This document shows positions 25,078 through 34,584 of a stretch of 64,000 nt of DNA, in pieces. The first letter of the stretch is position 1. Each line of letters opens with the position of its first letter. The notes below the pieces were generated by a model, which ran no database searches, was not told the origin of the DNA, and saw only the letters and a list, made by a program, of their open reading frames with translations. The translations under genes and the position numbers were made by a program. Origin of the DNA: Aurantibacter_A sp965215845 (GTDB lineage: Bacteria; Bacteroidota; Bacteroidia; Flavobacteriales; Flavobacteriaceae); the NCBI GenBank assembly GCA_965215845.1, contig CBDCEL010000004.1, positions 1,426,001 through 1,490,000 on the forward strand, in the 5' to 3' direction.

Positions 25078-27297
25078 ATGGATAATAGCAAAAACAACGA
25101 TTCGGGCAAATGTCCCTATTTGGGAGGAACTATGAAACATGCAGCTGGCGGTGGCACCACCAACCAAGATTGGTGGCCCAATCAGCTAAGATTGAATGTA
25201 CTGCGCCAAAATTCAGAATTGACCAACCCCATGGATGAAGACTTTGATTACGCAAAGGAATTCAGTTCATTGGATTTGGATGAGGTCAAGAAAGATATTA
25301 TCGAAGCCCTGACCACCTCACAAGACTGGTGGCCTGCAGATTATGGTCATTACGGTCCTTTTATGATCCGTATGGCCTGGCATAGTGCCGGGACCTACCG
25401 CATCGGTGATGGCCGTGGCGGTTCAAGCTCTGGGTCTCAACGTTTCGCACCATTGAACAGCTGGCCCGACAACGGGAATTTAGATAAGGCAAGACTGTTA
25501 TTATGGCCAATAAAAAAGAAATACGGCAAGAAACTTTCTTGGGCCGATTTAATGATCCTTACCGGAAATTGCGCCTTGGAATCGATGGGCTTCAAGACCT
25601 TTGGTTTTGCCGGTGGCCGAGAAGACATATGGCAACCCGAAGAAGATATCTATTGGGGCTCCGAAACCGAATGGATGGGCAATGAAGAACGCTTCTCAGA
25701 TGGTGAGTATGAACTTGAAGCAAATCTGGGGGCTTCGCATATGGGTCTTATCTACGTGAATCCAGAAGGGCCAAATGGGGTTTCCAATCCCTTGGGTACG
25801 GCCAAACTTATGAAAGAAACTTTCGGTCGAATGGCTATGAACGATGAGGAAACCGTTGCCTTGACCATAGGTGGGCACACCTTCGGAAAGGCCCACGGAG
25901 CTGCCAGCCCCGATGAATATGTCGGGCCAGAACCGGCAGGGGCATCTATCGCCGACCAAAGCATGGGGTGGATAAACAGTTATAAGACAGGTGTACTTGA
26001 AGACGCCATTACCAGCGGTTTGGAAGGACCTTGGACACCGAACCCAACACAGTGGGACCATGACTTTTTAAAAGTACTTTTAGATTATGACTGGGAACCG
26101 ATCAAAAGTCCGGCAGGTGCCAATCAATGGCGGCCCACAGCTGAATCTGCCGCCAAAAAGGCGCCACGTGCAGGTGACGCTTCCCAGACCCAAGACCTGA
26201 TGATGACCGATGCCGATATGGCATTGAAAATGGATCCCGATTATCTGAAAATTTCAAAACGATTTCGTGATAATCCGGAAGAATTGGAAGATGCCTTCGC
26301 ACGTGCATGGTTCAAATTGACACATCGCGACATGGGGCCTGTTAGCCGTTACCTTGGGCCAGAAGTACCAAAAGAAGAATTGATATGGCAAGACCCGATA
26401 CCGGCCGTCGATCATGAATTGGTAAATAGCTCAGATGTAACCGAGTTGAAAAAGAGGCTTTTGGCGTCTGGCCTGACAATTTCCCAGCTGGTATCTACAG
26501 CTTGGGCTTCAGCATCAACTTATCGGGATTCTGACAAAAGGGGAGGCGCCAATGGGGCCCGTATTCGTTTGGAACCTCAAAGAAATTGGGAAGTCAATAA
26601 CCCTTCAGAGTTGGCAAAAGTGCTTGAAGTTCTTGAAGGAATTCAAAAAGAATTCAACGAAGCACAATCAGGCGATAAGAAAATCTCTTTGGCCGACCTT
26701 ATCGTACTTGGAGGAAGCGCAGGAATCGAGGAGGCTGCCAGAAACGCGGGTCACGAAATAGAAGTTCCTTTTACTCCGGGCCGTATGGATGCCTCTGAAG
26801 AACAAACGGATGTTTCCTCTTTTGCAGCACTTCAGCCAGCTGCTGACGGGTTTAGAAACTATAAGAATCCTGATTATAAAGCCAAAGCTGAGGCCATGTT
26901 GGTCGATCGGGCACAATTGCTTAAGCTTACGGCACCTGAAATGACCGTTTTGATCGGCGGTATGCGTGTTTTGGATACGAACTATGACAAATCGAGACAT
27001 GGTGTCTTTACGGATCGTCGTGAAGTGTTGACAAACGATTTCTTTGCGAACCTACTCGACTTAAGCATTAAATGGGAAGATACTACGGATGATGAAACCC
27101 TTTTCGCAGGTCGCGACCGCATGTCTGGCAATATTAAGTGGACAGGCACCCGCGCCGATTTGATTTTCGGATCGAATACCGAGCTGCGATCTTATGCCGA
27201 GGTTTACGCCTGCAATGATTCTGAAGACAAGTTCATCAAAGATTTTGTGAACGCCTGGACCAAAGTAATGAACCTCGATCGTTTCGATTTGGCGTAA
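25078..27297 (+). CDS. katG: Catalase-peroxidase KatG
   Basis: A 739-residue cytoplasmic haem enzyme that destroys hydrogen peroxide. The start at 25078 (MDNSKNNDSGKCPYLGG) matches the family; an in-frame codon at 25018 only adds a non-homologous tail. The distal triad is R98, W101 and H102 (IRMAWHSAGTYR); the covalent Met-Tyr-Trp adduct can be formed by M252, Y226 and W101; the proximal ligand is H267 in GGHTFGKAHG. The second, non-catalytic peroxidase domain is complete. A terminator follows, so the gene is monocistronic. Confidence 0.97.
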   Translation: MDNSKNNDSGKCPYLGGTMKHAAGGGTTNQDWWPNQLRLNVLRQNSELTNPMDEDFDYAKEFSSLDLDEVKKDIIEALTTSQDWWPADYGHYGPFMIRMAWHSAGTYRIGDGRGGSSSGSQRFAPLNSWPDNGNLDKARLLLWPIKKKYGKKLSWADLMILTGNCALESMGFKTFGFAGGREDIWQPEEDIYWGSETEWMGNEERFSDGEYELEANLGASHMGLIYVNPEGPNGVSNPLGTAKLMKETFGRMAMNDEETVALTIGGHTFGKAHGAASPDEYVGPEPAGASIADQSMGWINSYKTGVLEDAITSGLEGPWTPNPTQWDHDFLKVLLDYDWEPIKSPAGANQWRPTAESAAKKAPRAGDASQTQDLMMTDADMALKMDPDYLKISKRFRDNPEELEDAFARAWFKLTHRDMGPVSRYLGPEVPKEELIWQDPIPAVDHELVNSSDVTELKKRLLASGLTISQLVSTAWASASTYRDSDKRGGANGARIRLEPQRNWEVNNPSELAKVLEVLEGIQKEFNEAQSGDKKISLADLIVLGGSAGIEEAARNAGHEIEVPFTPGRMDASEEQTDVSSFAALQPAADGFRNYKNPDYKAKAEAMLVDRAQLLKLTAPEMTVLIGGMRVLDTNYDKSRHGVFTDRREVLTNDFFANLLDLSIKWEDTTDDETLFAGRDRMSGNIKWTGTRADLIFGSNTELRSYAEVYACNDSEDKFIKDFVNAWTKVMNLDRFDLA

Positions 27298-27321
27298 ATA
27301 AATAAAGAGCAGAATTACCTT

Positions 27322-27354
27322 AAAAAGGCGGTCTATCTCAGGATCGCCTTTTTT
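27322..27354 (+). terminator. Terminator of katG
   Basis: AAAAAGGCG (27322-27330) pairs with CGCCTTTTT (27345-27353), extended by two more pairs past a mismatch, and merges into a T run. It lies 25 bases after the katG stop. Confidence 0.75.
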
Positions 27355-27546
27355 ATGGGTTTAAAACTTGTCCCAAACGACCCCATTGAAAGTCTTTTTT
27401 GACAACCGACCTTAGTTTTTGGTTTTTATATATTGCCATGGTTTTTGAAATCATTTGTAAAGAATATCCAATTTCAGGCAATTCAAACGTAAGTGATAAA
27501 CGCACTTAACGTAAATCATATCAGTATTAATAAAAACACCATACTC

Positions 27547-28170
27547 ATGAAAAAAATCATTTTACCCATCGTATTACTGGCTTTGGTCGGGTTTGGGGCA
27601 ATTCAGCCCGGACTAACGGATGAAGAAAGGGAAATGGCGGTCAAAGAGCTTAAAAAGACCAGAGATCGATTGACCAGTGTCGTTGATGGTCTGAGCGACG
27701 AACAGTTGAACTTCAAGGCGACACCAGAATCTTGGTCTGTTGCAGAATGTGTGGAGCATCTGGCCATTTCAGAAAATAATATCGGCGGTATGCTTCAAGG
27801 CGCATTACAAACACCGGCCGATTCGACAAAACGCGATTCGGTCAAAATGGCCGATGCCGATTTAATGGCTCTGATTACAGGCAGGGACCAAAAAGTGAAG
27901 ACCAGTGAAGCTTTCGAACCTTCGGGAAAATTTGGTTCATACGAAGAAACCCTTACCGAATTTACCTCAAAAAGGGAAAAGCACATCGCTTATTTGAACA
28001 GCACCGAAGATGACCTGAGAAACCATTATGGGCAATTGCCCTTTGGCACCATCGATGGGCTGCAAATACTACTCTTCATGAGCGGCCATACGGAGCGCCA
28101 CGTCAAACAAATAGAGGAAGTCATGGCCCATGCCGATTTCCCGAAAATGGAAATGGTACAGCCCGAATAG
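27547..28170 (+). CDS. Secreted DinB superfamily protein
   Basis: A 207-residue protein starting at ATG 27547 with a signal peptide (MKKIILPIVLLALVGFGAIQ). The mature part is a DinB/YfiT four-helix bundle; the three metal-binding histidines are H71 (VEHLAISENN), H181 and H185 (GHTERH). DinB-fold proteins are metal-dependent transferases or thiol-handling enzymes, not DNA polymerases. Export is a minor variation seen in Bacteroidota. The substrate is unknown. Confidence 0.8.
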   Translation: MKKIILPIVLLALVGFGAIQPGLTDEEREMAVKELKKTRDRLTSVVDGLSDEQLNFKATPESWSVAECVEHLAISENNIGGMLQGALQTPADSTKRDSVKMADADLMALITGRDQKVKTSEAFEPSGKFGSYEETLTEFTSKREKHIAYLNSTEDDLRNHYGQLPFGTIDGLQILLFMSGHTERHVKQIEEVMAHADFPKMEMVQPE

Positions 28171-28186
28171 TCAAAAAAACAATTGA

Positions 28187-28220
28187 AAAAGACCATCGCC
28201 TTATACGTGATGGTTTTTTT
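28187..28220. terminator. Bidirectional terminator
   Basis: ACCATCGC (28192-28199) pairs with GTGATGGT (28207-28214) with one mismatch, with A5 before and T6 after. It lies between the convergent DinB-like and lamin-tail genes and can serve both strands. Confidence 0.65.
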
Positions 28221-29583
28221 ATTCCCGAATGCCAGGGGTAAAATCTTCCGGGGCATTTTGTGGAAGATTCACGGTTCCATTACCGCCCGAATCATTAAAT
28301 AGGGTCCATTCCGAAAAATCGTAGGCAGGGTTTGCTTTGACCACCTCTATATTGCGAACTGCCCTTCCATCCTCGAATTCGTGATCGGTATCAGTACCAT
28401 CTTCGCCAATAACGCCAAAAACATCCACAACGGTGCCAAAGGGGTCGACCAACTCTAAATTGTCATCGCCGTTCGAATCGGCGGGGCTATTCTTACCTAC
28501 GCCCAAATCAGGGGGAAAACCATAAACACTTTCAAACTCTGCGGCATTTGGCGAAATAACAAAAGTGTCGTTCGCCCCTAGGGAATGCCCTGATAAATCG
28601 ATGCTCGAACTTACTTCCAAATTGTCGTTGGTGTATCTTCGAAATGTCCAGCCATCTAAATCAATCGCCGTGCTCCCGGCATTATAGAGTTCGACAAACC
28701 TCGCATCGCTGTTGTTATCAGGGTCGGCCAATTCTGAAATCAAAAGTTGGTTGGAGGTCTCCCCTAGGTTATAGTTTTCACATCTGTCTTGTTTAAAATC
28801 AAGGTCGTCCAAGTCGCGAATAGCCAATTTGAATTCCTCTTTTTCCCGTAACAAAACCCCGATCATTGACCCATTGCCTTCAGGAAGTATCTCTGATTGA
28901 AAATCAGAATATCCACTATTTAACATAACTATTTCGTTGCCGTCACAATCTATCAGAATACGTTCTGTTTCTTCACGTTCTAAGGCAAAAGTTTTGCCCA
29001 ATTCCGAGGATTCAAGCTCCAGATCTTCGAGTTGTACCAAAGTATTGGTCAAGCTCGGTTGTAGATTTTCGATGGAGGTCGGTAAAGGTTGTAATTCTAC
29101 CTTTTCTTGACATGAAATAAAAAGATGCTTGTCTATTGCATTGGCCGGTAGTCGGCCAACCGATATATTCCCAAATGATGTAAATGTACCTCCAATCTTA
29201 AAAACATCTCGGCTTTTACCAAGATACAGTCCCTTTAACTTAATGTATATCTTGCTTCCTACAGGAAAAAACAAATGTGAATCCCTTAAATCGACTTCCA
29301 TTTGAAGGCCCTCAACAAGGCCGGAAGGATTATCCTGAAAATATAATACATTGAAAAAATTACCTGCCTGATCCGATGAAATCACATACCCGGCAATAAT
29401 TAAATCCTGTTGTATTTGAATGGTCTCGTCGACATATAAATCTTTTACCTCGGCGTAGGTGGCATTGACCGTCAAATCTGAAACGCAATTGTCCTCAGGT
29501 GGGTCGAAATTGCGGTCTTTGACGCAACTCATAAGCATAAAGGTGCAACCAATACCTAACATCAATTTTTTGAAACGATCCAT
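28219..29583 (-). CDS. Lipoprotein with DUF5689 and lamin-tail domains
   Basis: A 454-residue surface lipoprotein. The start at 29583 (MDRFKKLMLG) gives lipobox FMLMSC with C20. Residues ~35-240 are the DUF5689 region, a beta-rich OB-like domain (LIIAGYVISSDQAGNFFNVL, SKIYIKLKGLYLGK), and residues ~280-400 a lamin-tail domain (LLISELADPDNNSDARFVEL, DLDGWTFRRYTND). Lamin-tail plus OB domains occur in one-chain extracellular nucleases such as ExeM/NucH; here the nuclease domain is a separate divergent gene (32719). It follows the TonB receptor on the same strand with REP1 in the 101-base gap. Confidence 0.8.
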   Translation of the reverse strand: MDRFKKLMLGIGCTFMLMSCVKDRNFDPPEDNCVSDLTVNATYAEVKDLYVDETIQIQQDLIIAGYVISSDQAGNFFNVLYFQDNPSGLVEGLQMEVDLRDSHLFFPVGSKIYIKLKGLYLGKSRDVFKIGGTFTSFGNISVGRLPANAIDKHLFISCQEKVELQPLPTSIENLQPSLTNTLVQLEDLELESSELGKTFALEREETERILIDCDGNEIVMLNSGYSDFQSEILPEGNGSMIGVLLREKEEFKLAIRDLDDLDFKQDRCENYNLGETSNQLLISELADPDNNSDARFVELYNAGSTAIDLDGWTFRRYTNDNLEVSSSIDLSGHSLGANDTFVISPNAAEFESVYGFPPDLGVGKNSPADSNGDDNLELVDPFGTVVDVFGVIGEDGTDTDHEFEDGRAVRNIEVVKANPAYDFSEWTLFNDSGGNGTVNLPQNAPEDFTPGIRE

Positions 29584-29610
29584 GATTATAAATCCCATAA
29601 TGTTAAACTT

Positions 29611-29666
29611 CAACCCCTCCGTCCCGCTTTTGAGCGGGACACCTCCCCTTGTCTAAGGGGAGGAGC
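29611..29666 (+). repeat. REP-like double-hairpin repeat, copy 1
   Basis: It opens with CAACCCCTCC, followed by hairpin 1 (GTCCCGCT/AGCGGGAC) and hairpin 2 (CCTCCCCTT/AAGGGGAGG), then AGCC. The same layout occurs at 33786 and 34513 in the same orientation. It sits between the TonB receptor and the lamin-tail lipoprotein within their likely operon. Confidence 0.85.
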
Positions 29667-29684
29667 CACTCCCGTGTTAAATAA

Positions 29685-32414
29685 TTAGAAACTATAAGCC
29701 ACATTCAAAAAATAAGTGCGGCCATAACCATACCAATATTTTGGGGCGAAAGAGGGTGTTCCACTTAAATTATCTTGCTGCATCTGCCCGAAATTGCCGT
29801 TTCTGCTCTGCTCGTATCCCCCGGTTCTAAAAGTAGCGTCGAATAAATTGTTGATACTGATAAAAAGACTGAAATACTTTCCCTTTTTCAACCATGACTT
29901 CCCTCCTACCAAATTCAGGAGATAAAAATCGTCCAACGGTTTTTGTTGTAGCAGCTTGTTCACATTCTCTTCCGTAGCGTCAGGAAATGGTTGGCCTGAT
30001 TCAGGATCCAAATAAAAGCTTTGCGTTCTGGTAATCGTGGAAATATTGGTATAGCTATTTGCCAAATAATTAGCCGTAACCCCAATCCACCAGTATTTGG
30101 GATCACGGTATTCCACGCCAAAGGCAAATGCCTTTTGTGGACCTTGCCCCAATTTATAATCCTTGATTCGAGCCCTTCCCAAATCAACATTGCCCTCAGG
30201 ATTAATCAGGTCTTCATCGGCACCGGCGGTGTCAAAATTGATGCTCACCTTGGGGTCATTCGCATAAACATATTTTCCAATAGCCGCAACGGCGTTCAAT
30301 TTGACCGAAGGCGAGACTTGATATTCGAGCCCCAATTCCGTTCCCAAATGTAATTTGTCAAAATCGGTCAAGACCTCCTGCACAAAGTCCGAACCAACAC
30401 CGGCATCAACGAAAAAGAAGTTGACATCGGTGGTATTCTGAAATCGGGTATAAAAGGCAGATAGCCTTCCTGTTAGGCTAGGTAAACGAATGAAGTAGTT
30501 GCCATCAATCGTCGAGACCGTCTCACTTTGTAATTGGGGCACCGTCTGATTATTCTCCCGGGGATTTATAAAGCTGTTTTGTAAAACCGGAGGTCGGGTC
30601 AAATAGGCCCCATGGGCGGAAATCGAATGCCGACCGTTGAAATTATAGGTATAACCCAACTTGAACCCAAAATTTGAAAAAGTGACCTTTTCGCTTTTAC
30701 CTAAGGAGTTTGATGGAAAGCGGTCGTTCAGAAAATAGCCCGTACGCTGATATGACGAATTCGAGATTTTGCCCGACAAAAAGGCGTTCCATTTGTTGTG
30801 TGCAAATCTCAGCTGGGCAAAGCCCTCAAAATTCACGGCCTCTAACAAATAGTTATAATTAAAAGTATCATCTTGACCTTTTCGAACGCTCCCATTGGAA
30901 TCGTTCAAAGTATTTGAAAAAGGGTCGATATCTTCGTGAAAACTCGCTCCAAGCAAATCAAATATTTTGGCATACTTTTCTGAATGAAGCCTTTTGTATG
31001 TTAGACCGAAATCAGTTTCAAAATTACTCCCAAGTTCCAGCTTGGCGACCGAATTAATTGTATAGCTGCTGTCATCAGCAATGTCATCGTACAAAACATA
31101 GGCTGCCTTTTCAGAGGTATTCGCGACATAAATCTCTTCCCAATTCATCTGAGGGCGCGTTAGAAACCCCTCTCTTGCCGTTTCTGCACTAGCGAAATTG
31201 GCTCCTATAGGGCTGTTGATATAAAAACTTGGCAAATAGCGGTAATAGGTCGGGTCGGGATTGGGGGCATTGTAATATCCAAGTCTACTTCTTGCATTTT
31301 TGCCGACTTGATAGGCAATACCGGTACTAAGGGTAAAGGCCTCCGATTCATAATAGTGGTTGAGCATCACAATGGGCTCAACAATTTTTCTTTCCCTTGA
31401 ATTTCGAGTTTTGCCATCTTGATTTCCCCAATACGGGTTGTATTTCTTGCCGGCCATCTCAAAAACTTCCTCTGTGATTGCTGAAGACCTACCGCGCCGA
31501 TTGCTTGCCAATATCCCCGTAAAATGGACGCTGTTCTTTTTATTTAACCGATATTCCATCGCTCCGAAAAAAGAATATGCATCATAAAGTGTTCCATCGA
31601 TATAACCCTGTTTGGCCCACCTGCGTGAGCCGGAAAGTGAATATGCGAGTCTGTTTTTCTGAAGACCTGAATTATATGTTGCCATTACCCGACCAGTGTA
31701 GGTTCGATTAGAGGCTGAAGATGAAATTCTAATTCCAGGCCGAAAGCCGGAAGGTTTAGTATCGATGTTCGTGTTGCCCAAAATCCCGCCAAAGGCAAAA
31801 TCGGAAGCGGCCAACCCATGTGAATATTGTTGGTTTCGCATCACATCGTTCAAGCCGCCCCAATTATTCCATTGTGGTCGGCCATCAAAAAACTTGTTCA
31901 TTACAATTCCATTGATGAACACCCGGCCATTTTGTGAATCATACCCGCGAACACGAAAGAAGGCCTGCCCGAAATCAAATGCTGCGCGGTTCAAAAAAAC
32001 ATCACGGGTCGCCTGAAGAAAGGCGGAGGAAACCGAATTAATTTCATCATCCAATAATTCGGAGTCTGTCAACGTAATCAAATTATCGGTCTTTTCAAGA
32101 GTAATATCCCTTTCCAGATAAATGGTGCCGAGGTCCAGGGTTTTATTTGTTATTTCAATCGGTATGCGTTTGGAGGTGTAATCAAGTAATGAGATATGCA
32201 GCATGTGACTGCCCTTGGGGATTGCCTCCAACTCAAACAGCCCGGAAGCGGAAGTCATATCAGAAACATCTGTGCCTTCAACAATGACCAAAACACCTCG
32301 AAGTATTGCTTCAGAACTAACATCTAGCACCCTTCCCCTGACAAGAAACTCCTCTTGGGGTTTGACTTCAAAGCAGCAACAAGCTATAAATAATAGCGTG
32401 AGAAAAATTCTCAT
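29685..32414 (-). CDS. TonB-dependent receptor with carboxypeptidase-like domain
   Basis: A 909-residue outer-membrane transporter: signal peptide to about residue 19, a carboxypeptidase-regulatory-like domain at about 25-100 (VRGRVLDVSSEAILRGV), a plug at about 110-225 (FFRVRGYDSQNGRVFINGIV) and a barrel ending FLNVAYSF. Its partner lipoprotein has DUF5689 and lamin-tail domains, and an EEP nuclease is divergent, so uptake of nucleic-acid breakdown products or phosphate is a reasonable inference. There is no SusD homologue. The promoter region of about 300 bases is shared with the nuclease gene. Confidence 0.9.
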   Translation of the reverse strand: MRIFLTLLFIACCCFEVKPQEEFLVRGRVLDVSSEAILRGVLVIVEGTDVSDMTSASGLFELEAIPKGSHMLHISLLDYTSKRIPIEITNKTLDLGTIYLERDITLEKTDNLITLTDSELLDDEINSVSSAFLQATRDVFLNRAAFDFGQAFFRVRGYDSQNGRVFINGIVMNKFFDGRPQWNNWGGLNDVMRNQQYSHGLAASDFAFGGILGNTNIDTKPSGFRPGIRISSSASNRTYTGRVMATYNSGLQKNRLAYSLSGSRRWAKQGYIDGTLYDAYSFFGAMEYRLNKKNSVHFTGILASNRRGRSSAITEEVFEMAGKKYNPYWGNQDGKTRNSRERKIVEPIVMLNHYYESEAFTLSTGIAYQVGKNARSRLGYYNAPNPDPTYYRYLPSFYINSPIGANFASAETAREGFLTRPQMNWEEIYVANTSEKAAYVLYDDIADDSSYTINSVAKLELGSNFETDFGLTYKRLHSEKYAKIFDLLGASFHEDIDPFSNTLNDSNGSVRKGQDDTFNYNYLLEAVNFEGFAQLRFAHNKWNAFLSGKISNSSYQRTGYFLNDRFPSNSLGKSEKVTFSNFGFKLGYTYNFNGRHSISAHGAYLTRPPVLQNSFINPRENNQTVPQLQSETVSTIDGNYFIRLPSLTGRLSAFYTRFQNTTDVNFFFVDAGVGSDFVQEVLTDFDKLHLGTELGLEYQVSPSVKLNAVAAIGKYVYANDPKVSINFDTAGADEDLINPEGNVDLGRARIKDYKLGQGPQKAFAFGVEYRDPKYWWIGVTANYLANSYTNISTITRTQSFYLDPESGQPFPDATEENVNKLLQQKPLDDFYLLNLVGGKSWLKKGKYFSLFISINNLFDATFRTGGYEQSRNGNFGQMQQDNLSGTPSFAPKYWYGYGRTYFLNVAYSF

Positions 32415-32718
32415 TTTTTGGCCAGTGTTCCGGTTGGTAAATGAACTCCTGATGGGTTCAGCACTACAATATATTGATTAAGCCACGAAATTTGATGAAA
32501 ATACGTTCAAAATTGTATGTTTTTTCGTTACTTTAAAATCCGTTCAACCAAAACAGTGGATAAACTGAAAAGCGGGATTTTTCCTGTCCCCCCTCCCTAA
32601 AGGCCAAAAAACCTTCAAAAGGAAAGAGATTTGGGAAAGTTTATATTGGTCTCAGGCGGATTGGTCAAGACAGTTTTCGCTCTTTTGAGGTTTATCGATG
32701 TTCATTTCAGCCAACAAA

Positions 32719-33756
32719 ATGATTTGTCGACTTGTCTTAGTATTTTTGGCGTTTTCGTTTTCCATAACCGCCCAAGAAGGAAAACAATACCGCATTCGAA
32801 CTATCGCCTTCTACAATGTCGAAAACCTCTTTGACACGCAAAACGACACCTTGATTTTTGACGATGACCGTACTCCGAACGGGAAGGACAATTGGACATC
32901 TGAAAGATATAATCGTAAAATCGCAAACATCGCAAAAGTACTTTCACAAATTGGTGAAGAGGTCACAGAAACCTCTCCCGATATAATTGGTCTCTGCGAA
33001 ATCGAGAACCACGGCGTTGTTCAAGACCTTATAAATCACCCTTTCTTGCAGACCAAGGACTATGGAATAGTACATTTTGATTCGCCAGATGAGCGGGGTA
33101 TCGATGTCGCCTTACTATATAAGAAAGGGGTATTCCTCCCTGACTCCTTTGCAAGTCACAGGCTTCTTCTTATAAACAACGAAGGCGAACGAGACTATAC
33201 AAGAGACCAGCTCGTCGTAGGTGGAATTTTGGATAATGACCCCATTTACTTCATTGTCAACCACTGGCCTTCAAGAAGTGGTGGCGAGGCACGGAGTCGC
33301 CCCAACAGAATTGAAGCTGCCAAACTGAACGGCCGTATCATCGATTCACTTCAACGGTTCGATCCATCATCTAAAATAATCAGTATGGGTGATTTTAACG
33401 ATGGCCCAAAAGACGTTAGTCTAAAAAGGGTATTGGGTATTAAGGGAAGGAAAAAAGCGGTCACTTCAACCGACCTTTTTAATCCCATGGAAAAATTGTT
33501 CAGGCAAGGCATGGGCTCTCTTGCCTATCGCGATAAATGGAATCTTTTCGACCAATTCTTTTTTACCGGAAGTCTTCTTAATGCACAAGGGGGATATCGG
33601 TTTTGGAAAGCAGGAATTTTCAGCCCTAAATATCTAGTGGCCAAAAAGGGGAAATACAAGGGTTATCCTTTTCGAACATACTCGGGCGGGACATACACCG
33701 GCGGGTATAGCGATCATTTTCCTGTGTACATTTATTTGATAAGGCAGGCGTATTAG
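32719..33756 (+). CDS. Secreted endonuclease/exonuclease/phosphatase family protein
   Basis: A 345-residue exported enzyme with a signal peptide (MICRLVLVFLAFSFSITAQ); an alternative ATG at 32698 adds seven residues. EEP-fold markers are in order: the FYNVENLFD strand, the metal-binding glutamate in LCEIENH, HWPSRSGGEARSRPNR, the catalytic GDFNDGP and the terminal SDHFPV. The domain matches the nuclease part of ExeM/NucH proteins but lacks their lamin-tail and OB domains, which are encoded by the divergent lipoprotein. It probably cleaves extracellular DNA or another phosphodiester. Confidence 0.85.
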   Translation: MICRLVLVFLAFSFSITAQEGKQYRIRTIAFYNVENLFDTQNDTLIFDDDRTPNGKDNWTSERYNRKIANIAKVLSQIGEEVTETSPDIIGLCEIENHGVVQDLINHPFLQTKDYGIVHFDSPDERGIDVALLYKKGVFLPDSFASHRLLLINNEGERDYTRDQLVVGGILDNDPIYFIVNHWPSRSGGEARSRPNRIEAAKLNGRIIDSLQRFDPSSKIISMGDFNDGPKDVSLKRVLGIKGRKKAVTSTDLFNPMEKLFRQGMGSLAYRDKWNLFDQFFFTGSLLNAQGGYRFWKAGIFSPKYLVAKKGKYKGYPFRTYSGGTYTGGYSDHFPVYIYLIRQAY

Positions 33757-33785
33757 TTTTTGACTTTTATTCGTGGTTTATAGGT

Positions 33786-33844
33786 CAACCCCTCCGTCCC
33801 GACGAAATTGTCGGGACACCTCCCCTCATCTGAGGGGAGGAGCC
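33786..33844 (+). repeat. REP-like double-hairpin repeat, copy 2
   Basis: CAACCCCTCC, then hairpin 1 (GTCCCGAC/GTCGGGAC, 33796-33817) and hairpin 2 (CCTCCCCTCA/TGAGGGGAGG, 33819-33840), then AGCC. The stems differ in sequence from copy 1 but keep base pairing, a compensatory pattern that argues for conserved structure. It lies between the convergent nuclease and DUF1080 genes. Confidence 0.85.
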
Positions 33845-33854
33845 AACACAATGG

Positions 33855-34475
33855 TTACAATTCAGTAATCTGAATATTCCGCCATTTGACCTTGATGCCT
33901 CCACCGTCATGGATCTGCAGGGCGACCGACCCTTCTCCGGCTCCGATTTTCTCGTCGTTTATAGTCATCATTTCGGTATCGTTCAACCATGAGGTAACCG
34001 AATCACCGTCAACCCTGATCTTCATCGTATTCCACTCGCCCATTTTCAGTGCTTTGTCTTTCTCGGGTTCGGGCTTGATCAGCCAGCCACGGCCATAAGA
34101 TTCATAGACGCCGCCCGTATTGTTACCGGGGGGTGCGACCTCGACCTGCCACCCACTTATCTTTGTGCCCTCAATGGTCGAGCGTATGAAGACCCCGCTA
34201 TTGCCATTGGCCTCCTGCTTGAATTCAAGGGTCAGTTCAAAATTCTTATAATGGTCATTGGTGCCCAGATATCCATAACCTTTATCGGGGCCACTTTCAC
34301 AGACGAGCAGTCCGTCTTCAACATACCATTTTTCGGTACCGTAGATGGTCCATCCGTCAAGATTCTCGCCATTAAAGAGTGATTTTTGATTTGTGGTTTC
34401 CGAAGTCGTTTGTGCAGTTGTCTTGCAGGAGACAAAGGTTATCGCAAACATTAAAAGGAGTATGCTATTTTTCAT
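33855..34475 (-). CDS. DUF1080 (3-keto-disaccharide hydrolase family) lipoprotein
   Basis: A 206-residue lipoprotein with lipobox FVSC and C17. The mature part is one concanavalin-like DUF1080 domain: FNGENLDGWTIYGTEKWYVE at the start, NFELTLEFKQ, NSGVFIRS, GWQVEVAPPGNNTGGVYE and a terminal IKVKWRNIQI strand. Family members bind or hydrolyse sugars, some 3-keto-glycosides. It follows the four-helix membrane gene on the same strand, with REP3 between them. Confidence 0.88.
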   Translation of the reverse strand: MKNSILLLMFAITFVSCKTTAQTTSETTNQKSLFNGENLDGWTIYGTEKWYVEDGLLVCESGPDKGYGYLGTNDHYKNFELTLEFKQEANGNSGVFIRSTIEGTKISGWQVEVAPPGNNTGGVYESYGRGWLIKPEPEKDKALKMGEWNTMKIRVDGDSVTSWLNDTEMMTINDEKIGAGEGSVALQIHDGGGIKVKWRNIQITEL

Positions 34476-34512
34476 TTATTAGAGTTTCCCAGATTTAATT
34501 ATAGTTGTTCCT

Positions 34513-34579
34513 TACCCCTCCGTATCCCGACCGAAAAAGGTCGGGATCCACCTCCCCTTGAAAAAAAGGGGGAGGAGCC
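34513..34579 (+). repeat. REP-like double-hairpin repeat, copy 3
   Basis: ACCCCTCCG, then hairpin 1 (ATCCCGACC/GGTCGGGAT, 34524-34547) and hairpin 2 (CCTCCCC/GGGGAGG), then AGCCC. It has the same orientation as copies 1 and 2 and lies in the 109-base gap between two minus-strand genes. Confidence 0.85.
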
Positions 34580-34584
34580 CTAGT

